Part shown: in pieces, positions 43,510-52,846 of the stretch
How positions within the stretch are numbered: the first letter of the stretch is position 1
How the letters are laid out: every line of letters begins with the position of its first letter
Assembly (NCBI RefSeq): GCF_005153485.1
Contig: NZ_CP039740.1
Location: 3,599,001-3,663,000, forward strand
Direction of reading: 5' to 3'
Origin: Pseudolabrys sp. FHR47
GTDB taxonomy: Bacteria > Pseudomonadota > Alphaproteobacteria > Rhizobiales > Xanthobacteraceae
Length of the DNA stretch: 64,000 nucleotides
Program-made: the position numbers and the translations under genes
The notes under the pieces: model-generated
What the model was told of the DNA's origin: nothing
The model's database searches: none
The model's input: the letters and a program-made list of their open reading frames with translations, nothing else

Positions 43510-45294
43510 ATGTCGATGATCGCACTTTACGGCCGCGTGCTGGCGCTGCTCGGCTCCGAAGCCCGGCTCGGCTGGGCGCTGGCCTTCGGCAATCTGGCGC
43601 TGGTCGGCGCGCAATTCGCCGAGCCGGTGCTGCTCGGCCGCATCATCGACACGCTGAGCCGAGGCCAGGCCAGCGGCAAGGCTCCGTCATGGTCCGAACT
43701 GTCGGTGCTGCTTTCCGCCTGGACCGGCTTCGGCATCTTCACCATCATCGCTGGCACGCTGATCGCGCTACATTCCGACCGCCTTGCCCATCGCCGCCGC
43801 CAGGTGGTGCTGACGCGCTATTTCGAGCATGTGCTGCAGCTGCCGCAATCCTATCACGGCAACACTCATTCGGGCCGCCTGATGAAGGCGATGCTGGAAG
43901 GCACCGACGACCTCTGGGGCCTGTGGCTCGGTTTTTTCCGCGAACACTTCGCCTCGATGGTTGGCCTCATCGTGCTGCTGCCGCTGTCGCTCTACATCAA
44001 CTGGAAGCTCGCCAGCGTGCTGATCGCGCTATGCGTCGTCTTCGCCCTGCTGACCTCGATCATCGTGCGCAAGACCGGCTCGATGCAGGAAGAGGTCGAG
44101 GAGCATTATTCGGCGCTGGCCGAGCGCACCTCCGACACGCTCGGCAATATCGCACTGGTGCAGAGCTTCTCGCGACTGGAGCAGGAAGTCACCGAACTCA
44201 AGCAGATCGTCGATCGCCTGCTGGCGGCGCAGATGCCGGTGCTGTCGTGGTGGGCTCTGGCGAATGTGCTGACGCGCACCGCGACCACGCTCGCCGTGCT
44301 CGCCATCATCGTCATCGGCACCTTGCTCAATATCAACGGCCAGGCCTCGATCGGCGAGATGGTCACCTTCATGAGTTTCGCCGGGCTGATCATCGCCCGC
44401 ATGGAGCATACCGTCTCCTTCATCGACGACCTCGTGAGCCACGTGCCGCAGTTGCGCGAGTTCTTCAATGTCTGGGACACCATCCCCGACATCCGCGACA
44501 AGCCCGACGCCATCGACCCGGGCCGTCTCACCGGCAACATCGCCTTCAAGGATGTAACCTTCTCCTATGACGGCACCCGCCTCGCCGCCGATCATCTGAA
44601 CTTCACCGTGAAGCCCGGTGAGACGATCGCGCTGGTTGGCGCCACCGGCGCCGGCAAATCGACCGCGATTGCGCTGCTGCACCGCGCTTTCGATCCGCAG
44701 TCGGGCGTCATCGAGGCCGATGGCCATGACATCCGCGACATCAAGCTGACCGCGCTTCGCCGCAACATCGGCGTGGTGTTTCAGGAATCGCTGCTGTTCA
44801 ACCGCTCGATCGGCGAGAACCTGCGCGTCGGTAAGCCGGACGCGAGCGACGACGAGCTGCGCGAGGCGGCGCGGCGCGCCCAGTGCCTCGACTTCATCGA
44901 GCGCAAGTTCAACGGTTTCGAGGAGCGCGTCGGCGAGCGCGGGCGCTCGCTGTCGGGCGGCGAGCGTCAGCGCCTGTCCATCGCGCGCGCGCTTCTGAAG
45001 AACCCGCCGATCCTCATTCTCGACGAAGCCACCAGCGCGCTCGATGCCGACACCGAGGCCAAGGTGATGGCCGCGCTCGACGAGGTGATGAAGGACCGCA
45101 CCACCTTCGTCATCGCGCACCGGCTCTCCACCGTGCGCAACGCCAACCGCATTCTGGTGTTCGATTCCGGCAAGATCGTCGAAAGCGGCACATTCGATGA
45201 ACTGGTGGCGCAAGGCGGCCGTTTCGCCGGCCTCGCCAAGGCGCAGTTCATGGTGGCAGCGACGGCCGGGCCGGCACCTACCACCGATAATTAA
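43510..45294 (+). CDS. ndvA: Cyclic beta-1,2-glucan ABC exporter NdvA-like
   Basis: A fused permease/ATPase of 594 residues, inner membrane. The first half has six hydrophobic helices ([39 protein letters not shown]), the second half Walker [11 protein letters not shown]-loop [10 protein letters not shown], signature LSGGERQRL and Walker [15 protein letters not shown]. Length and the sequence of the first helices are like NdvA/ChvA, which export cyclic glucan needed for osmotic adaptation. The synthase NdvB is not in the window. Overlaps the convergent barrel gene by 17 bases. Confidence 0.85.
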   Translation: MSMIALYGRVLALLGSEARLGWALAFGNLALVGAQFAEPVLLGRIIDTLSRGQASGKAPSWSELSVLLSAWTGFGIFTIIAGTLIALHSDRLAHRRRQVVLTRYFEHVLQLPQSYHGNTHSGRLMKAMLEGTDDLWGLWLGFFREHFASMVGLIVLLPLSLYINWKLASVLIALCVVFALLTSIIVRKTGSMQEEVEEHYSALAERTSDTLGNIALVQSFSRLEQEVTELKQIVDRLLAAQMPVLSWWALANVLTRTATTLAVLAIIVIGTLLNINGQASIGEMVTFMSFAGLIIARMEHTVSFIDDLVSHVPQLREFFNVWDTIPDIRDKPDAIDPGRLTGNIAFKDVTFSYDGTRLAADHLNFTVKPGETIALVGATGAGKSTAIALLHRAFDPQSGVIEADGHDIRDIKLTALRRNIGVVFQESLLFNRSIGENLRVGKPDASDDELREAARRAQCLDFIERKFNGFEERVGERGRSLSGGERQRLSIARALLKNPPILILDEATSALDADTEAKVMAALDEVMKDRTTFVIAHRLSTVRNANRILVFDSGKIVESGTFDELVAQGGRFAGLAKAQFMVAATAGPAPTTDN

Positions 45295-45979
45295 GCCCCG
45301 CGCGCAGGATGTCCTCGGTGATCGGCACGCTCAGCGTGTTGGTGCCGGACGCCGCGCCCATGAAGGTCGCAGTGCCTAGATCGAGATGAAGGTACTCGGC
45401 CTTGGCGGTCCAGCTCTTGGTGAGGCCGACCTCGAGGCCGCCGCCCGCGGTCCAGCCGGCCTTCGTGTCGCGTTGCGTGCCGATGGGTTGCACCGACTTG
45501 ATATCGCCATAGGCGAGACCGCCGGTCACGTAGGGCATGAAATTGCCGAAGGCATAGCCGATGCGCGCGCGCGTGGTGCCGAACCAGCTCTGCTCGGTGC
45601 GACACTCGCCACCGCCGTTGAGCGTGCAGACAGCCGGACCCGATGCGGTGCCGTTGAGATTAGCCCAGTTGATGTCGCTCTCGAGGCCAAGCACGGTGCG
45701 ACCGACCTGCCAGTTGTAGCCGATCTGGCCGCCGATCAATCCGCCATTGGTGTTGAAACGGCCGGAGTCGCCGCCGGCAAACGGATCGCTCCAGCTCGAA
45801 CGGCCGAAGCCGTAGCCGCCATTGAGACCCAGGTAAAATCCGTTCCAATCATAGACCGGTGACGGCGCCTGATAGACCGGCGCGCCCTGCGGACGCGCGG
45901 GCGGCACGTCGGCCGCGAAAGCCGGCGCGGCAAAAGCCGTCAGCGCAACACCGAGCAACAGAACAGTCGAACGCTTCAT
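45278..45979 (-). CDS. Outer-membrane beta-barrel protein (Omp25/31-like)
   Basis: A 233-residue surface protein: signal peptide [20 protein letters not shown].. then a proline-rich link and an eight-stranded barrel with [48 protein letters not shown] and the terminal LNYRW aromatic ending. ATG 45979 is chosen since it starts the signal peptide. Major porin-like proteins of this family are abundant in Rhizobiales. Confidence 0.88.
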   Translation of the reverse strand: MKRSTVLLLGVALTAFAAPAFAADVPPARPQGAPVYQAPSPVYDWNGFYLGLNGGYGFGRSSWSDPFAGGDSGRFNTNGGLIGGQIGYNWQVGRTVLGLESDINWANLNGTASGPAVCTLNGGGECRTEQSWFGTTRARIGYAFGNFMPYVTGGLAYGDIKSVQPIGTQRDTKAGWTAGGGLEVGLTKSWTAKAEYLHLDLGTATFMGAASGTNTLSVPITEDILRAGLNYRW

Positions 45980-46140
45980 CAGCCAACCCACTCCCAGCTT
46001 CAACGGACGCAACTTTACTGAACAGGGCGTGCCAGCACGCCTCTGCCTTGAGTAGTTAAACTTTGGACAGGTTGACTTTGCCGAACAAAAGCGGCCCGCG
46101 CATGGCTCGCTCAAGGCTCATGGATGACGCAATGCGGGCA

Positions 46141-46878
46141 TTACTTGCCGCGCCGCCGCCCGCGATTTGCCGCAATTGGCCTTTGCTTTGACCGCGACCG
46201 AGTGCCGGCGAGATAGGTCGGCGCCTGCGCGCGCCATTCCCGCAGCGCGCCGCGAAAGCCGGCCTTCGATATGTCCCACACCGACGTCAGCGCCATGCCG
46301 CGCAGCAGATACTGCGTCGCCCGCAGAAAGATTTCGACCCGATCGCGCGCATATCCCTCGGCAACCATGGCCTCGATCCAGATGTCGTCGTGGCTGCGGC
46401 GATACTTGGCATAAAGGCGGTGAAACAGCCGCGACAGCCGGGCGTCGGTGCGCGCCGCCACCTGTAGTTCCATCAACGCCATATAGACGTGGCTCAGATA
46501 GAACGACTCATAGTCGGTCAGAAAGCCGTCGACAGCACTGACACCGTCTTGCCGGCCGACCATGGCCTGGGCGCGATCCCTCGCACGCGTCAGGGCGGCT
46601 TCCCAGGCCGCGGCGATCAGATCGTACTTCGAGGGATAGTAGTTCTCGCGGGCACCGCGCGACACCCGCGCCCGCTTGGCGACCGCGATGGTCGAAAAGC
46701 GCGCATAGCCTTCCTCGACCAGAAGATCGATCGCCGCCTTCAGAATGGCGTCCTGCGTGGCGCGCCGCCGCTCGTCCTGCGTTCGCCGCTTGGCCTTCTT
46801 CGCGGATGCGACGCCGCGTTTCGTGGTGACTTTCCTAATGCCTGCCGCCATCGCCCGGACCCATGACTCACGGGCCAT
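46141..46878 (-). CDS. TetR-family transcriptional regulator
   Basis: A 245-residue repressor with a basic N-terminal extension (about 30 residues, KRRTQDERRR), the TetR helix-turn-helix AILKAAIDLLVEEGYARFST and ENYYPSKYDLIAAAWEAAL, then a helical ligand domain. A basic tail ends it. It is the second gene of a minus-strand unit with the MetE-like gene, 45 bases away, and probably acts on the palindrome at 48193-48210. Confidence 0.85.
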   Translation of the reverse strand: MARESWVRAMAAGIRKVTTKRGVASAKKAKRRTQDERRRATQDAILKAAIDLLVEEGYARFSTIAVAKRARVSRGARENYYPSKYDLIAAAWEAALTRARDRAQAMVGRQDGVSAVDGFLTDYESFYLSHVYMALMELQVAARTDARLSRLFHRLYAKYRRSHDDIWIEAMVAEGYARDRVEIFLRATQYLLRGMALTSVWDISKAGFRGALREWRAQAPTYLAGTRSRSKQRPIAANRGRRRGK

Positions 46879-46923
46879 CTTGGCGTCTCGAACGGCAAAA
46901 CGAAAGCCGTAACGGAACGCCGT

Positions 46924-48093
46924 TCAGCGCCCGCCCCACACCTCATCGGCGACCTCGACCACCAGGGCCAGCTTGCGCCGTTCGATCTCGTCGGTGATCT
47001 TGTTGCCGTGATGGCTTGAAGCAAAGCCGCACTGCGGACTGAGGCACAGATCCTCGAGGGCTACGTATTTCGCCGCCGCCTCGATGCGACGCTTGAGATC
47101 GGACTTGGTCTCCAGTTCCGGCGTCTTCGACGAGACGAGGCCCAGCACGATCTTCTTGCCCTTGGGCACAAAGCGCAGCGGTTCAAAGCCACCGGCCCGC
47201 TCGGTGTCGTATTCGAGGAAGAAGCCGTCGACATCAGCCCGATTGAACAGCACTTCCGCCACCGGGTCGTAGCCGCCTTCGGCCATCCACATGCTCATCG
47301 AGTTGCCACGGCAGGTATGCATGGTGACGGCATGCGCCGGATCGCGGCCTTTGGTGATGGCGTTGATGATGTCGGTGTACAGCACGGCAAGCGAAGCCGG
47401 GTCCTCGCCGTCCTCCGTCACCTGGCTGCGCACTTTGGGATCGCACATGGTGGCGAAAGACACGTCGTCGAGCTGCAGGTAGCTGCAGCCGGCGGCCCGC
47501 AGGTCGGCGATCTCGGCGCGATAGGCGGCAACGACATCCGCCCAGAATTCCGCCATGTCGGGATAGGCTTGCTTGTCCACGACTTTGCGGCCGCCGCGCA
47601 TGTGCATGTAAGTCGGCGACGGAATGCAGAATTTGGCGGTGCGCGTGGTCGCCGCTTTCAAAAAAGCGAAATGATCGACCATGATCGGCCTGGTGCGCCG
47701 GACCTTGTCCTTGACCACCAGCATCGACGAGGTGCTGGCGACCTTGCCGTCCGCGCCCTTGAAGCTCACGGCATAGTCGCCGTGCGTCCATTCGATGCCG
47801 TCGAAGCCGCTCAGGAAATCGACGTGCCAAAAGGCGCGGCGGAATTCGCCATCGGTAATCGCCTGCAGGCCAACTTCTTCCTGCAGCTTCACCACCTCGC
47901 GGATGGCGCGGTCCTCGATGGCGCGCAATTGCTCTTTCGTGATCTCACCGCGCTCGCGCTGCTCACGCGCTTCTTTCACATACTCCGGGCGCAACAGGCT
48001 GCCGACCTGATCGGCGCGGAACGGCGGACGTTTCGGTGCCGCGGACGGGGCGTGTTGCATCGCGGCAAGGCTGTTTGAGGCAGGCGCCGACAT
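46924..48093 (-). CDS. MetE C-terminal-like (cobalamin-independent methionine synthase II) protein
   Basis: A 389-residue zinc enzyme of the YxjG/YxjH type, corresponding to the catalytic half of MetE. The metal ligands are visible in VTMHTCRGN (His, Cys), a glutamate in FFLEYDTERAG, and a C-terminal cysteine in LCLSPQCGFASS. ADQVGSLLRP is the typical start of the barrel. Lacks the N-terminal MetE half, so it may accept a different methyl donor such as a small methylthio compound. Paired with TetR. Confidence 0.82.
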   Translation of the reverse strand: MSAPASNSLAAMQHAPSAAPKRPPFRADQVGSLLRPEYVKEAREQRERGEITKEQLRAIEDRAIREVVKLQEEVGLQAITDGEFRRAFWHVDFLSGFDGIEWTHGDYAVSFKGADGKVASTSSMLVVKDKVRRTRPIMVDHFAFLKAATTRTAKFCIPSPTYMHMRGGRKVVDKQAYPDMAEFWADVVAAYRAEIADLRAAGCSYLQLDDVSFATMCDPKVRSQVTEDGEDPASLAVLYTDIINAITKGRDPAHAVTMHTCRGNSMSMWMAEGGYDPVAEVLFNRADVDGFFLEYDTERAGGFEPLRFVPKGKKIVLGLVSSKTPELETKSDLKRRIEAAAKYVALEDLCLSPQCGFASSHHGNKITDEIERRKLALVVEVADEVWGGR

Positions 48094-48192
48094 GATTGTC
48101 CTCCCGGAAGTTGATGCCGCAGCGCACGCAAAACGCGCGGGGCTGTTCTCTGGCCGGGAGAATATGGCTTCCCGCCTTGGGCATCAACTGAT

Positions 48193-48210
48193 ATAAGCTA
48201 CGTAGCTTAT
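48193..48210. promoter_or_regulatory. Perfect 18-bp palindrome, candidate TetR operator
   Basis: ATAAGCTACGTAGCTTAT is fully self-complementary. It lies in the divergent region, 99 bases before the MetE-like start and 127 bases before the ABC binding-protein start, with a T run right after. TetR proteins bind such symmetric sites. Confidence 0.65.
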
Positions 48211-48268
48211 TTTTTGCATCGCGCGATTTGCTCAACCGGCCAGTTGGCCAAGCGAGCCAAAGCGCTGC

Positions 48269-48310
48269 GACCTGAAGTACGAATAAAACGACCTGAATAA
48301 CGAATAAAAG
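48269..48310 (+). repeat. Tandem direct repeat of 21 bp upstream of the ABC binding protein
   Basis: Two adjacent 21-base units, each GACCTGAA-N2-ACGAATAAAA plus one base, match at 18 of 21 positions. They end 27 bases before the ATG of the binding-protein gene. Possible iteron-like regulator site or recent slippage duplication. Confidence 0.7.
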
Positions 48311-48337
48311 AAGTCATAAATCCGGGGAGGACAAACG

Positions 48338-49534
48338 ATGCAGCGTTTCACGCGACGTTACTTCGCCACCGCAGGCGCCGCGGCCTTGGCGACCTTTGCC
48401 GTGCATGCGACGGCGCTCGCCGCCGACACGATCAAGATCGGCGTGATCCTTCCATATTCAGGTGTCTTCGCCGACACCGCTACCGACGTCGATGCCGGCA
48501 TCAAGCTTTACATGTCGCAACACGGCGACATGATTGCCGGCAAGAAGATCGAGATCATCCGCAAGGATGTCGGCGGTGCCAACCCTGCCGCGGCCAAGCG
48601 CCTCGCGCAGGAACTACTGACGCGCGACAAGGTCGACATCCTTACCGGCTTCGTGCTGACGCCGAATGCCATGGCGGCGTCCGATATTTCGGCCGAAGCG
48701 AAAATGCCGATGGTGATCATGAATGCCGCGACATCGAGCATCGTCACCAAGTCGCCCTACTCCGTGCGCGTGTCGATGACGGAGGCGCAGCTCGATACGC
48801 CGTTCGGCGCCTGGGCGGCGAAGGAAGGCATCAAGACGACCTACATCATGGTGTCCGATTACGGGCCCGGCCACGATGCCGAGAAGTTCTTCGGCGCCGC
48901 CTTCGCCGCTGCCGGCGGCAAGGTTCTTGGGTCGGTGCGCATGCCGGTCGCCAATGTGGACTTCTCCGCCTTCGTGCAGGGCGCCAAGGACTCCGGCGCG
49001 CAATCGATCTTCGTTTTCCTGCCCGCCGGGCCGGCGCCGTCGGCATTGATGAAGACATTTCTCGAACGCGGCATCTCGCCCGACAAGGTGAAGATCCTTG
49101 GCTCGGGCAATCTCACCGACGTCCGCGTCCTCAAGACTCTTCCCAACGAAGCGGCCGGCGTCATCACCTCGTTCCATTACGACCCGGCGCACAAGTCCGC
49201 GGCCAATGCCGCCTTCGTCAAAGCCTTTCGCGCCGCCAACAAGGACGAGACCCCCAACCTGCTCGCCGTCGGCGGCTATGACGGCATGCACCTGATCTAC
49301 GAAACGCTGAAGAAGACCGGCGGCAAGGCCGATGGCGAGACGTTCATTGCCGCAGCCAAAGGCATGAAGTGGGAAAGCCCGCGCGGCCCGGTCTCGATCG
49401 ACCCGAACACGCGCGACATCGTGCAGAACGTCTATGTCCGCCGCCTCGACAAGGTTGGCGGCCGGCTCGAGAATGTCGAGATCTACACGGCCAAGGACGT
49501 CAAAGACCCCGGCAAGGAGCCGGCGACGAAGTAA
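48338..49534 (+). CDS. ABC transporter substrate-binding protein (LivK-type)
   Basis: A 398-residue periplasmic protein of the leucine-binding class. A twin-arginine-like leader (MQRFTRRYFATAGAAALATF) is followed by IKIGVILPYSGVFADTATD, and MAASDISAEAKMPMVIMNAA and TTYIMVSDYGPGHDAEKF follow the family pattern. No permease or ATPase genes are near, so it works with components encoded elsewhere. Divergent from the TetR/MetE-like genes. Confidence 0.88.
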   Translation: MQRFTRRYFATAGAAALATFAVHATALAADTIKIGVILPYSGVFADTATDVDAGIKLYMSQHGDMIAGKKIEIIRKDVGGANPAAAKRLAQELLTRDKVDILTGFVLTPNAMAASDISAEAKMPMVIMNAATSSIVTKSPYSVRVSMTEAQLDTPFGAWAAKEGIKTTYIMVSDYGPGHDAEKFFGAAFAAAGGKVLGSVRMPVANVDFSAFVQGAKDSGAQSIFVFLPAGPAPSALMKTFLERGISPDKVKILGSGNLTDVRVLKTLPNEAAGVITSFHYDPAHKSAANAAFVKAFRAANKDETPNLLAVGGYDGMHLIYETLKKTGGKADGETFIAAAKGMKWESPRGPVSIDPNTRDIVQNVYVRRLDKVGGRLENVEIYTAKDVKDPGKEPATK

Positions 49535-49562
49535 CCTCCGAAGGCCGCCACGCGGTCCAACT

Positions 49563-49597
49563 AAAACGGCGCCCGAGGGGGCGCCGTTTTCTTTATC
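49563..49597. terminator. Rho-independent terminator, bidirectional
   Basis: AAAACGGCGCCC and GGGCGCCGTTTT form a perfect stem with loop GAGG. It serves the binding-protein gene and, on the other strand, fliJ. Confidence 0.88.
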
Positions 49598-49617
49598 TCG
49601 AACTGGAAGCTTGCCGT

Positions 49618-50040
49618 TTAAACGTGCGCGCCGCCGGCGGTGAAGCGCAGGCTCGCGATACGGTCGAGCTCCTGCTGTTCGCGGACATTCTGCTCGGCGC
49701 GGTCGCGTTCCTTGTCGCGCTCGTCCAGCATCTCGACCTTCTTGAGTTCCTCGAAGGCCTCGCCGAGCGCCGCCTTGGCGTCGTCGAGCTGGCCGCGCAA
49801 TTCGTCGGCCGAGCGCTTGAGGTTCTCCTTCCGCGTCATCGCGGCCTTCGCATAGGTCGGATAAGCGAAATGGCCGGGATCGTGGATGCCGGCGCGGTCC
49901 TGCTCGACCTTGATCTCGCGCTCGAGCTCGTTGGCGATGCGGTCGAATTCGGCCATCATCGCCTCGATCTGGGCGACCTTGCGCCGCTTCTCGTCGACCT
50001 GAAATTTCTTCAGGCGGATGAGGGTTTCACGTGACTTCAT
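49618..50040 (-). CDS. fliJ: Flagellar export protein FliJ
   Basis: A 140-residue, almost entirely helical coiled-coil protein (KKFQVDEKRRKVAQIEAMMA; RKENLKRSADELRGQLDDAK; ELKKVEMLDERDKERDRAEQ) fitting FliJ, the stalk of the export ATPase. It follows fliI by 169 bases in the same direction and begins with its own purine-rich site. Confidence 0.85.
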   Translation of the reverse strand: MKSRETLIRLKKFQVDEKRRKVAQIEAMMAEFDRIANELEREIKVEQDRAGIHDPGHFAYPTYAKAAMTRKENLKRSADELRGQLDDAKAALGEAFEELKKVEMLDERDKERDRAEQNVREQQELDRIASLRFTAGGAHV

Positions 50041-50209
50041 CGACTAAATACTCCCCCGAAGCCCCGAATAACGGGCCCGACGCGGCCATACACGCCGCTG
50101 TCCAGGCACGCCCCGGACCGTTCAGCAGGCCAACTCTGGGGCAATATCGTTAGTTTTCGGTTTCCAGAATCGGTCATGTACATCGATATTTTCCCAAGCG
50201 ACCCGCGCC

Positions 50210-51523
50210 CTAGCCGCGGCCGACGATCGCTTCCAGCATCTTGTAGCCCTCGGTCAGGCTGGTCGCCTCGTCCTTGCGCTGGGAAAGGAAGGCTTCCAGC
50301 GGCTTGTTCAGGGCGATGGCCTCGTCGACCTCCGGCGAGGTTCCCGGCCGGTAGGCACCCAGCCGGATCAGTTCCTCCATGTCGGCATAGGTCGCCATCA
50401 CCTCGCGGGCGCGCTTGATCACGGCGAGGTAATTGGGGTCGGCCGCGCGCGGCATGGTGCGCGACACCGAGCGCAGCACATTGATCGCCGGATAGCGCCC
50501 GCGCTCGGCAATCGAACGCTGCATAACGATGTGGCCATCGAGAATGCCGCGCACCGCGTCGGCCACCGGCTCATTGTGGTCGTCGCCGTCGACCAGCACG
50601 GTAAAGATGCCGGAGATGGTGCCCTGCCCCTCGGCACCGGGACCGGCGCGCTCCAAGAGGCGCGGCAGTTCGGTGAATACGGTCGGCGTATAGCCCTTGG
50701 CGGTCGGCGGCTCGCCGGCACTAAGTCCAATTTCGCGTTGCGCCATGGCAAAGCGCGTGACGGAATCCATCATCGCCAGCACGTCCTGGCCCTCGTCGCG
50801 GAAATATTCGGCGATGGACATGGTGAGGTAAGCCGCCTGCCGTCGCATCAATGCGGGTTCATCCGAAGTGGAGACCACCACCACGGAGCGCTTGAGGCCC
50901 TCCTCGCCGAGATCGTCCTGCAGGAATTCCTGCACCTCGCGGCCGCGTTCGCCGATCAGGCCAATGACCGACACGTCGGCCGACACGTTGCGCGCCAGCA
51001 TCGACAACAGCACCGATTTGCCGACGCCGGAGCCGGCGAAGATACCCATGCGCTGGCCGCGGCACACGGTCAGGAAGGTATTGAGCACCCGCACGCCGAG
51101 ATCGAGCGGCGCGCCGACCCTCATACGGGAATGCGCCGCCGGCGGCGCATTCCGGAATGGATAAGGCGATGGTCCGTATTTTAGCGGCCCCTTGCCGTCG
51201 ATCGGCTCGCCCAGCGCGTTAACGACCCGGCCGAGCCAGGCCTCCGACGGCCGCACGCTCATCGCCGAGGACGACACCAGCGCCCGGCAGCCGCGGCGCA
51301 CGCCTTCCAGCGGCGCGAACGGCATGGCCAGCGCCAGCTTGCCGGAGAAACCGACCACCTCGCAGGGCACCGGGCCGTTACCGCCCTCGATGGTCAGCCT
51401 TGAGCCGACCGACATGGCGTAAAGCGGCCCGGCGACCTCGACCATCAGGCCGCGCACGCCGACCACCCGGCCGTAGATCTCGACGCCGTCGATGTCGGTA
51501 AGTTGTTCCGCCAATGCCTTCAT
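50210..51523 (-). CDS. fliI: Flagellum-specific ATP synthase FliI
   Basis: Export ATPase of 437 residues. [18 protein letters not shown] is the Walker A region, followed by [20 protein letters not shown] and [20 protein letters not shown]. The order of an N-terminal beta domain, F1-type ATPase core and a short C-terminal helical domain is typical. Drives unfolding and release of flagellar subunits. It is divergent from ctrA, with a CtrA-box match between. Confidence 0.95.
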   Translation of the reverse strand: MKALAEQLTDIDGVEIYGRVVGVRGLMVEVAGPLYAMSVGSRLTIEGGNGPVPCEVVGFSGKLALAMPFAPLEGVRRGCRALVSSSAMSVRPSEAWLGRVVNALGEPIDGKGPLKYGPSPYPFRNAPPAAHSRMRVGAPLDLGVRVLNTFLTVCRGQRMGIFAGSGVGKSVLLSMLARNVSADVSVIGLIGERGREVQEFLQDDLGEEGLKRSVVVVSTSDEPALMRRQAAYLTMSIAEYFRDEGQDVLAMMDSVTRFAMAQREIGLSAGEPPTAKGYTPTVFTELPRLLERAGPGAEGQGTISGIFTVLVDGDDHNEPVADAVRGILDGHIVMQRSIAERGRYPAINVLRSVSRTMPRAADPNYLAVIKRAREVMATYADMEELIRLGAYRPGTSPEVDEAIALNKPLEAFLSQRKDEATSLTEGYKMLEAIVGRG

Positions 51524-52009
51524 GGATGCGCTCGCGCCCCTGTAGGACGCCCATTTTCACCTTTTAGGCGCCCGGAACTCGCCCCAGGACCCTGTGAAAA
51601 ACGCCGTAAACCCGCCCTTAGGCTTACCGGGCAAACCCGGTCATTAACGTCGTGTTTACCCGCGTCGTTAATCATTGGGTCATCGTCCGGAAGATGGAAC
51701 CGGGGCCGATCGGCGATTCGCCGCCCTGTCCCCGCCACCCGATGGGCTGATCGTGTACGCCGCCGGCAGAAAGCTAAATGGCGGTCAAACCGGAGCAGAA
51801 GCTAGGTCGTGGCCAAAAAACCACTCGGCAGCAAGAGTTTAGGGCGATTCGGCGCCGTGGCGCCAGCAAACGCTTGCGGCCAAGAATCAGGTTTTGTTAA
51901 CCATGTCGTCATAGTGTCGAATCGGTTTGTCCCACCGCGTTTTTTTCAAGAACTCGCCGCCCATGCGGCGCTGACCCAGAGCCCGGCTGCGGCGAGATAG
52001 GGGACTACA
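51524..52009. other. Divergent control region between fliI and ctrA
   Basis: 486 bases without a gene. Holds a CtrA-box match (51644-51658), a weaker CtrA-like site TTAA-N7-GTCA (51897-51911) and four GANTC methylation sites (51715, 51846, 51884, 51919). Multiple promoters are probable. Confidence 0.6.
51644..51658. promoter_or_regulatory. CtrA-box match between fliI and ctrA
   Basis: TTAA-CGTCGTG-TTTA fits TTAA-N7-TTAA with one change. It is 121 bases from the fliI start. Close by, on the minus strand, TTTGCCCGGTAAG resembles the element after the CtrA boxes of fliF and flhA, but with different spacing. Confidence 0.55.
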
Positions 52010-52711
52010 ATGCGCGTTCTACTCATCGAAGATGACAGCGCGACGGCTCAATCCATCGAGCTGATGCTGAAATCCGAGAGCTTCAACGTCTACACCACCG
52101 ACCTCGGCGAGGAAGGCGTGGACCTCGGCAAGCTCTACGACTACGACATTATCCTCCTCGACCTGAACCTCCCCGACATGTCGGGTTTCGAGGTTCTGCG
52201 CTCCCTTCGGGTCTCGAAGGTGAAGACGCCGATCCTGATCCTCTCCGGCCTCGCCGGCATCGAGGACAAGGTCAAGGGTCTCGGCTTCGGCGCCGACGAC
52301 TACATGACCAAGCCGTTCCACAAGGACGAACTGATCGCCCGCATCCACGCGATCGTCCGCCGCTCCAAGGGTCACGCCCAGTCGGTCATCAACACCGGCG
52401 ACCTGGTGGTCAACCTCGACACCAAGACGGTCGAAGTCACCGGCCAGCGCGTGCATCTGACGGGCAAGGAATACCAGATGCTCGAGCTGCTCTCGCTGCG
52501 CAAGGGCACGACGCTGACCAAGGAGATGTTCCTCAATCATCTCTACGGCGGCATGGACGAGCCGGAACTGAAAATCATCGACGTGTTCATCTGCAAGCTG
52601 CGCAAGAAGCTGGCCAACGCGTCGGACGGCAAGAACTACATCGAAACCGTCTGGGGCCGCGGCTATGTGCTGCGCGAGCCGACCGAGGCGGACGAGCGGA
52701 TCCCCGCTTAA
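52010..52711 (+). CDS. ctrA: Cell-cycle master response regulator CtrA
   Basis: An OmpR-type response regulator of 233 residues. The receiver has E7/D8/D9 and phosphorylation site D51 ([13 protein letters not shown]), with the lysine in TKPFHKDEL. The winged-helix domain contains [19 protein letters not shown] and [18 protein letters not shown], nearly universal in alphaproteobacterial CtrA. In this clade it governs flagellar genes and, in some species, cell division. The C-terminus lacks the Ala-Ala proteolysis tag seen in Caulobacter, ending instead ERIPA. Confidence 0.96.
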   Translation: MRVLLIEDDSATAQSIELMLKSESFNVYTTDLGEEGVDLGKLYDYDIILLDLNLPDMSGFEVLRSLRVSKVKTPILILSGLAGIEDKVKGLGFGADDYMTKPFHKDELIARIHAIVRRSKGHAQSVINTGDLVVNLDTKTVEVTGQRVHLTGKEYQMLELLSLRKGTTLTKEMFLNHLYGGMDEPELKIIDVFICKLRKKLANASDGKNYIETVWGRGYVLREPTEADERIPA

Positions 52712-52736
52712 GCCGCTCCGCTCTCCAGGGCGACAT

Positions 52737-52769
52737 AAAAAACCCCGCCAGCGATGGCGGGGTTTTTGT
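52737..52769 (+). terminator. Rho-independent terminator after ctrA
   Basis: AACCCCGCC pairs with GGCGGGGTT, flanked by A and T runs; 26 bases after the ctrA stop. Confidence 0.9.
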
Positions 52770-52846
52770 TTGCGGCACGTAACTTACATTGGTCCTCAGA
52801 AGTCGTCCGGCAATCACCGCATTGCTGCCGGGTCCGCCATCCGGCT

